Assembly (NCBI GenBank): GCA_031372705.1
Contig: JANMLV010000176.1
Span: 1-9,844, forward strand
Length of the DNA: 9,844 nucleotides
Reading direction: 5' to 3'
Source: UBA7236 sp031372705
GTDB lineage: Bacteria > Bacteroidota > Bacteroidia > Chitinophagales > BACL12
Part shown: positions 5,774 through 9,844 of the stretch, piece after piece
Layout: every line of letters starts with the position of its first letter
How positions within the stretch are numbered: position 1 is the stretch's first letter
Notes under the pieces: model-generated
The model's database searches: none
What the model was told of the DNA's origin: nothing
Seen by the model: the letters and a program-made list of their open reading frames with translations, nothing else
Translations under genes and position numbers: made by a program

Positions 5774-7075
5774 GTGGCCGATTTGCGCAAAAACATATCT
5801 TCCACAACTGCGATTCAAATTTTCCAAATCGCACGGTATGCTACACTGCTGTTGTGTTCTATCTTATTAACCAAGAGTGCAATTGGCGTTGAGGTAATCG
5901 GGCATTACGAAACATTTATTTTGATTTCAGGCACGCTTAGTTTTTTTTGGGTGAACGGATTAACGCATACCTTTTTATCTACTTATAATAATAATGCAGA
6001 TAAGCAAAAGGTAATTGGACAAACAGCCATTTTACTTATCGGACTTTCAATACTTATAGCATTATTCATATTATTGCTGCGAGAACCGCTTGTACAATTA
6101 TTCTCATTCGACGACACCGGGAATGTATTTTATTTATTATTAGCTTATTTTATTTTTAACAATTCTGCATTTTTATTAGATTATATTTTACTTGCCAAAG
6201 GCAACACCAAAGGCCTTTTGTGGCTAGGCGCATATCATGTAATTTTTCAAACGGCATTAGTGGTATTGCCTGCATTTTTTTACGGAAATTTTGATGCAAT
6301 TATTACCGGATTGCTGATATTTATTGGTATTAAATTCCTTATAACGCTTTATATTTTATTCAATAACAGCAATATTAAGCCTGATTTCGCATTTATTGGC
6401 ATGTATCTCAAAAAGGCATCGCCGCTTATTATTTCATTTTTTCTTGGTGGCATGTCTATTTACGTTGATGGTATAATTGTAAATAATTATTACGACAAGG
6501 CAACGTTCGCGCTTTATCAATATGGTGCACGTGAATTTCCAATTTCGCTGCTATTAGCCAATGCGTTGAGTGCCGCAATGATTTTACAAATCGGGAAAAA
6601 TATTAATGCAGTTTCATTAGTTAAAGCAGAATCGCTAAAATTAATGCATCGCTTATTTCCGCTGTGTATTTTATTAATAATGTTGAGTCAATGGTTGTAT
6701 CCGTTGATATTTAATCCTGCGTTTAGTGATAGTTATTTATTCTTCAATATCTATATGTTATTGTTGGTGCCACGCTTAATTTTTCCACATTCAATTTTAC
6801 TTGGCCTTGGGGAAAACAAATCAATTATGTCGGCATCGGCAATTGAATTTGTGTTGAATATTGTTGCCAGTCTCATCTTTTTGCAGCTCTTTGGCATTCA
6901 GGGAATTGCCTACGGAACAGTGCTGGCATTTGTAACCAATAAACTGATTTTGCTCTATCAGCTCAAGCGAAAAGGCATCCAACCGCAAACCTATATTCCT
7001 GTAAAAGCGCTTACTGTATATAGTATAGGACTTGTTGTAGTGTTTGTGGTATTTACTTATTTTGTGCAGGTATAG
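5774..7075 (+). CDS. Wzx/MATE-like polysaccharide flippase membrane protein
   Basis: This 433-residue integral membrane protein has about 12 hydrophobic helices and a short basic N-terminus, and resembles the oligosaccharide flippase (polysaccharide biosynthesis/MATE-like) superfamily. Family-like features are the N-terminal IFQIARYATLLLCSILLTKS, the GxYETF-like segment HYETFILISG, and later YQYGAREFPISLLLANALS and a C-terminal GIQGIAYGTVLAF. Such proteins flip lipid-linked sugars across the inner membrane, but the substrate is not readable. It begins with GTG at 5774, three bases after the copA stop; AAGG at 5764-5767 is six bases upstream, and no in-frame ATG nearby gives a full-length protein. 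Co-transcription with copA is therefore likely. No glycosyltransferase or other capsule gene is nearby, so its pathway partner is unknown. Confidence 0.82.
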   Translation: MADLRKNISSTTAIQIFQIARYATLLLCSILLTKSAIGVEVIGHYETFILISGTLSFFWVNGLTHTFLSTYNNNADKQKVIGQTAILLIGLSILIALFILLLREPLVQLFSFDDTGNVFYLLLAYFIFNNSAFLLDYILLAKGNTKGLLWLGAYHVIFQTALVVLPAFFYGNFDAIITGLLIFIGIKFLITLYILFNNSNIKPDFAFIGMYLKKASPLIISFFLGGMSIYVDGIIVNNYYDKATFALYQYGAREFPISLLLANALSAAMILQIGKNINAVSLVKAESLKLMHRLFPLCILLIMLSQWLYPLIFNPAFSDSYLFFNIYMLLLVPRLIFPHSILLGLGENKSIMSASAIEFVLNIVASLIFLQLFGIQGIAYGTVLAFVTNKLILLYQLKRKGIQPQTYIPVKALTVYSIGLVVVFVVFTYFVQV

Positions 7076-7077
7076 GC

Positions 7078-7105
7078 AGCCTCAACCCTTTGTTACCGAG
7101 GCTTT
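7078..7105 (+). terminator. Possible terminator after the flippase gene
   Basis: AGCCTC (7078-7083) pairs with GAGGCT (7098-7103), and AAC/GTT can extend the stem with an ACC bulge, just after the stop at 7075. The downstream T-run is short (TTT before AAA), so termination is plausible but weak. Confidence 0.45.
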
Positions 7106-7128
7106 AAACCTTTGTATGAATTAAATCC

Positions 7129-7136
7129 TAAATTTG
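7129..7136 (+). promoter_or_regulatory. Candidate -7 promoter box for the NlpC/P60-nnr operon
   Basis: TAAATTTG matches TAnnTTTG exactly and ends 17 bases before ATG 7154. A TTTG at 7111-7114 is a possible -33 element, but its 14-base spacing is shorter than usual. A second near-match (AACCTTTG, 7107-7114) lies just upstream. Confidence 0.5.
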
Positions 7137-7153
7137 TGTCATAAATTCAATTA

Positions 7154-7930
7154 ATGCACCACGGAATAGCATTTCAAAGTCTGATACCTATTAGAGCAAA
7201 GCCCGATCACGCATCGGAGCAAACAACGCAATTACTGTTTGGCGAATTATATCAAGTGTTTGAACAAAAAGAGAATTGGTTTCGCATAAAATCGGGATTC
7301 GATAAGTATGAAGGATGGATGCACGAGAAACAACATTATGCATTAACGGCCGCAGATGCGGAGAAATTAAGCAAAGCACCGAAATCGGTAGCCGCAGAAT
7401 TAGTACAAACGGTAACTAACAACGATAAGAGTTTCCCCATTTTGATGGGTAGTACGTTGTACGATTTCGATGGCATGAATTTTAAAATCGGGAAAGAAAA
7501 ATTTGTTTATAGCGGACAAGCAATTAATGAGAATACCGGATTATTAAATACGGAGCATATTCGAAAATTCGCTATGAAATTATTACATGCACCTTATCAA
7601 TGGGGAGGTAGAAGTCCATTTGGAATTGACTGTTCCGGATTAACTCAATTGGTATTTAAATTATATGGCATTGACTTACCACGCGATGCCTATCAGCAAG
7701 CAGAATCAGGAAGAACATTAAATTTTATAACCGAAGCGCGAGAAGGTGATTTAGCTTTTTTTGATAACGATGACGATAAAATAACGCATACCGGCATTAT
7801 TTTGAGTAATGATCAAATTATACATTCATCGGGCGAAGTGCGCATTGATATGATTGACCATTATGGCATTTATAATAAATCGTTAAAAAAATATACGCAT
7901 AAACTCCGCATTATTAAACGTGTGATATGA
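7154..7930 (+). CDS. SH3b-NlpC/P60 (C40 family) peptidase, probably cytoplasmic
   Basis: This 258-residue cysteine peptidase is likely to cut gamma-D-glutamyl-diamino acid bonds in peptidoglycan peptides. Residues 1 to about 60 form a bacterial SH3 domain (IPIRAKPDHASEQTTQLLFG, then NWFRIKSGFDKYEGWMHEKQ). A linker with a possible second SH3-like segment spans about 95-125. The C-terminal NlpC/P60 domain has PYQWGGRSPFGIDCSG with catalytic Cys160, His212 (THTGIIL) and third catalytic residue His224 (IIHSSG). There is no signal peptide or lipobox at the start chosen, which suggests action inside the cell, for example on recycled muropeptides as for Bacillus YkfC; this is inference. Its stop overlaps the nnr start by 4 bases (ATGA), so translation is probably coupled. 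An exact promoter box lies upstream. Confidence 0.92.
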   Translation: MHHGIAFQSLIPIRAKPDHASEQTTQLLFGELYQVFEQKENWFRIKSGFDKYEGWMHEKQHYALTAADAEKLSKAPKSVAAELVQTVTNNDKSFPILMGSTLYDFDGMNFKIGKEKFVYSGQAINENTGLLNTEHIRKFAMKLLHAPYQWGGRSPFGIDCSGLTQLVFKLYGIDLPRDAYQQAESGRTLNFITEAREGDLAFFDNDDDKITHTGIILSNDQIIHSSGEVRIDMIDHYGIYNKSLKKYTHKLRIIKRVI

Positions 7931-9402
7931 TTATTCCTACTCCACAGGATTTACAGGCTTTAGATGAAGCAACTATTAAGGCGCAGCATATTAGAAGTCA
8001 GGACCTGATGGAACGCGCTGCCTTAACAGTTTCTAATTATTTACTGCATTATAATCCCCAATTTGAATCATTTGCTATTTATTGCGGAGTAGGCAATAAT
8101 GGCGGTGATGGATTATGCATTGCGCGACATTTATTGCAAGCCGGTAAAACGGTTAGCTTATTCATTTGTGGCAATACAGCAAAATGCAGCACCGATTTCA
8201 ATATTAATTATAATAGATTGCAGCAACAATTTCCGAATGTAATACATCACTTAAGTGAAACAATTGCTTTAGCTGATAACGTTTGTGATTGTGTTATTGA
8301 TGCCTTAGTAGGAACAGGTCTTTCTAAACCGATTACAGGATTTATGGCAACGGTTATCGACCATATCAATTATACAGATGCCATTATACTTGCCATTGAT
8401 ATTCCTTCGGGATTGCATGCAGAAAAACAAATTGAAGGAGCAATAATTCAGGCAGATATTACACTTACTTTTGAGTATCCGAAACAAGCATTTTTTTCCC
8501 CTGAAAATAAAAAATTTGTTGGCGAATGGATGATTAATTCAATTGATTTAATTGAGCCTACTGATATAAATATTGCCTCCAATTATCACTATATTACAGC
8601 ATCAGATATTTCGGAAAACCTGCAACTTAGACCAACCTTTGCGCATAAAGGCACTGTTGGAAGTGCCTTAATTATTGGTGGCGGAAATAACATGCAAGGT
8701 GCGGTAGAACTGAGTGGCATGGCTTGTTTGCGGGCAGGAGCCGGATTAGTTACCACAACAGCCGACACCATTGCATTTGAAAATCCGGAGTTAATGCATA
8801 TCAGTTTTAATAAAGTAGAATCAATTGTCAACGATAAAAATTATAAGGCAATTGGTATTGGTCCGGGTTTAGGAGTTAATGATGCATCAAAAAAAATACT
8901 AACTCAATTAATTAATAATTCACTTTTGCCAATTGTAATTGATGCTGACGCTTTAAATATTATTGCAGCAGACAAGGCATTATTGGATTTGCTGCCAAAG
9001 CAATCCATTTTAACACCACATCCAAAAGAATTTGAACGATTATTTGGCAGTTATTCGAAGTGGGATGAATTAACGATGTTGATGCAAAAACATGCCAAAC
9101 AATATCAAATTTATATTTTATATAAACGCGCTTACACAATAATTGCAACACCCGATGGAGAAATATTTTTTAATTCGACGGGCAATGCAGGAATGGCAAC
9201 CGCAGGAAGCGGTGATGTGTTAACCGGTATTATTACATCGCTGTTAGCACAAGGTTTTTCGCCACAAGATGCTTGTATTACAGGTGTTTATATGCATGGT
9301 TTGGCAGGCGATATCGCAATGGAAAAAGCAGGTGGTTTAAATTTAGTAGCAAATGATATTATTGGAGCAATTCCGGCTGCGCAAGCATTATTAAAAAGCT
9401 AA
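7927..9402 (+). CDS. nnr: Bifunctional NAD(P)HX epimerase / ADP-dependent NAD(P)HX dehydratase
   Basis: This 491-residue enzyme repairs hydrated NADH and NADPH. The N-terminal YjeF-type epimerase domain (about 1-215) contains CGVGNNGGDGLCIARHL (53-69), ALVGTGL (126-132) and AIDIPSGL (156-163), and interconverts the R and S hydrates. The C-terminal ribokinase-like dehydratase domain (about 225-491) has KGTVGSALIIGGGNNMQGAV (241-260), GPGLG (312-316), DADALN (339-344), LTPHPKEFERL (362-372) and TAGSGD (425-430) with catalytic Asp430, and uses ADP or ATP to dehydrate S-NAD(P)HX. Length matches the fused bacterial form (E. coli Nnr/YjeF). The motif usually written LKG before the nucleotide-binding loop reads YKRAYT (399-404). 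The ATG lies in the ATGA overlap with the peptidase gene. No truncation is seen. Confidence 0.97.
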   Translation: MIIPTPQDLQALDEATIKAQHIRSQDLMERAALTVSNYLLHYNPQFESFAIYCGVGNNGGDGLCIARHLLQAGKTVSLFICGNTAKCSTDFNINYNRLQQQFPNVIHHLSETIALADNVCDCVIDALVGTGLSKPITGFMATVIDHINYTDAIILAIDIPSGLHAEKQIEGAIIQADITLTFEYPKQAFFSPENKKFVGEWMINSIDLIEPTDINIASNYHYITASDISENLQLRPTFAHKGTVGSALIIGGGNNMQGAVELSGMACLRAGAGLVTTTADTIAFENPELMHISFNKVESIVNDKNYKAIGIGPGLGVNDASKKILTQLINNSLLPIVIDADALNIIAADKALLDLLPKQSILTPHPKEFERLFGSYSKWDELTMLMQKHAKQYQIYILYKRAYTIIATPDGEIFFNSTGNAGMATAGSGDVLTGIITSLLAQGFSPQDACITGVYMHGLAGDIAMEKAGGLNLVANDIIGAIPAAQALLKS

Positions 9403-9430
9403 TAAAACAACTTTCTAATTTTAGGTAGCA

Positions 9431-9469
9431 GCTTGATATAAAATTCATATTCAAGCATGTGCATTTTTT
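9431..9469 (+). terminator. Weak terminator-like hairpin after nnr
   Basis: GCTTGA (9431-9436) pairs with TCAAGC (9451-9456), with TAT/ATA extending the stem past a bulged T. Six T (9464-9469) follow, but seven bases separate them from the stem, so this is only a tentative terminator. Confidence 0.3.
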
Positions 9470-9503
9470 ATAAACTATATTCAATAATTAATATCTTCAA
9501 CCC

Positions 9504-9844
9504 ATGAGAATAGTGGTATTAACCGGAGCCGGAATTAGCGCAGAAAGTGGCATTCCAACTTTTAGAGGTGCAGGCGGAATATGGGAAGGTTATAGGATTG
9601 AAGATGTAGCAACCCCGGAGGGCTGGAGCAAAAACAAAGCTTTGGTTTTAGATTTTTACAATCAGCGAAGACGACAACTATTGCAATGCGAGCCAAACGA
9701 TGCGCATAAATTATTAGTCACTTTAGAAGAGAAATACAAGGACATCGTCAATAACGAACAGATCGATCAGTATTGTCATCTTATGTACGCTATTCTTAGC
9801 GTATGCAAAGAAAAATATTCTCATATTTTTGGTACTTATAATAA
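9504..9844 (+). CDS. cobB: Sirtuin-type NAD-dependent deacylase, partial and possibly disrupted
   Basis: The frame from ATG 9504 is open to the window edge (113 codons). Residues 1-79 match the N-terminus of class III CobB sirtuins: VVLTGAGISAESGIPTFR binds NAD, and GIWEGYRIEDVATPEGW plus FYNQRRRQLL (51-60) include the Tyr and Arg that recognise succinyl or malonyl lysine in this class. CobB removes acyl groups from lysines using NAD+. After LEEKYK (74-79, to about 9740) the family would continue with a strand and the TQN(I/V)DxLH motif, but the frame reads DIVNNEQIDQYCHLM and no forward frame supplies the motif. The last 104 bases may therefore be inserted DNA, a rearrangement or an unreliable sequence end. 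No clear promoter box or strong ribosome binding site precedes it. Confidence 0.8.
   Translation, partial: MRIVVLTGAGISAESGIPTFRGAGGIWEGYRIEDVATPEGWSKNKALVLDFYNQRRRQLLQCEPNDAHKLLVTLEEKYKDIVNNEQIDQYCHLMYAILSVCKEKYSHIFGTYN
9786..9803. repeat. 7-bp perfect hairpin in the terminal unassigned tail
   Basis: TACGCTA (9786-9792) and TAGCGTA (9797-9803) are perfect reverse complements around TTCT. It lies in the 104-base tail that does not match the sirtuin family. No following T-tract exists on the + strand. Its role is unknown. Confidence 0.5.

Noticed and set aside
5941..5948. Run of eight T inside the flippase gene as a phase-variable tract or frameshift
   Set aside because: The frame is intact through the run and encodes plausible membrane residues (SFFW); nothing indicates slippage.
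5774..7075. Start of a capsule or O-antigen gene cluster
   Set aside because: Only one flippase-like gene is present; no glycosyltransferase, polymerase or sugar-nucleotide gene is found around it.
9761..9768. GATCGATC palindrome in the terminal tail
   Set aside because: An 8-base palindrome is expected by chance and no second copy or context supports a site.
1..9844. CRISPR array, phage genes, toxin-antitoxin pair or other defence system
   Set aside because: No regularly spaced repeats, integrase, transposase, nuclease or small paired genes were seen on either strand.

Overview
The window looks like chromosomal DNA from a member of the Bacteroidota. The base composition is AT-rich. Shine-Dalgarno motifs are mostly weak or absent. 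Several genes are preceded by exact matches to the Bacteroidota -7 promoter box TAnnTTTG. The protein families (CPA2 antiporter with Usp-like tail, SH3b-NlpC/P60 protein without signal peptide, CopA ending in an MAFSDV-type last helix) look Bacteroidota-like. A finer placement is not justified from the sequence alone.

Layout. Positions 1-389 hold no credible gene. They contain a large imperfect inverted repeat (59-273) and a 10-bp hairpin of a type that recurs between genes in this phylum. A monovalent cation:proton antiporter of the CPA2 family follows on the + strand (about 390-2543). Its stop codon overlaps an intrinsic terminator that serves the opposite strand, where tRNA-His(GTG) (2573-2647) and a Tat-exported Mn-type superoxide dismutase (2767-3528) lie. 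Across a 139-bp divergent spacer, a copper-type P1B ATPase (copA, 3668-5770) is read on the + strand. A Wzx/MATE-like polysaccharide flippase with a GTG start follows it after only 3 bases (5774-7075). After a hairpin and a new promoter come a cytoplasmic SH3b-NlpC/P60 peptidase (7154-7930) and bifunctional NAD(P)HX epimerase/dehydratase (nnr, 7927-9402), which share an ATGA overlap. The window ends inside a sirtuin-type NAD-dependent deacylase gene (from 9504).

Function. Most of the content is housekeeping and stress maintenance: ion and pH homeostasis, export of copper, superoxide removal outside the cytoplasm, peptidoglycan fragment processing, repair of damaged NAD(P)H, and NAD-dependent deacylation. 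I see no phage, CRISPR, toxin-antitoxin or transposase gene, and no convincing new multi-gene system. The points most worth a second look are the sirtuin reading frame, which stops resembling its family at about 9741; the long inverted repeat at the left end; the tRNA-His with two U-U mismatches; and the tight coupling of copA to a flippase gene.
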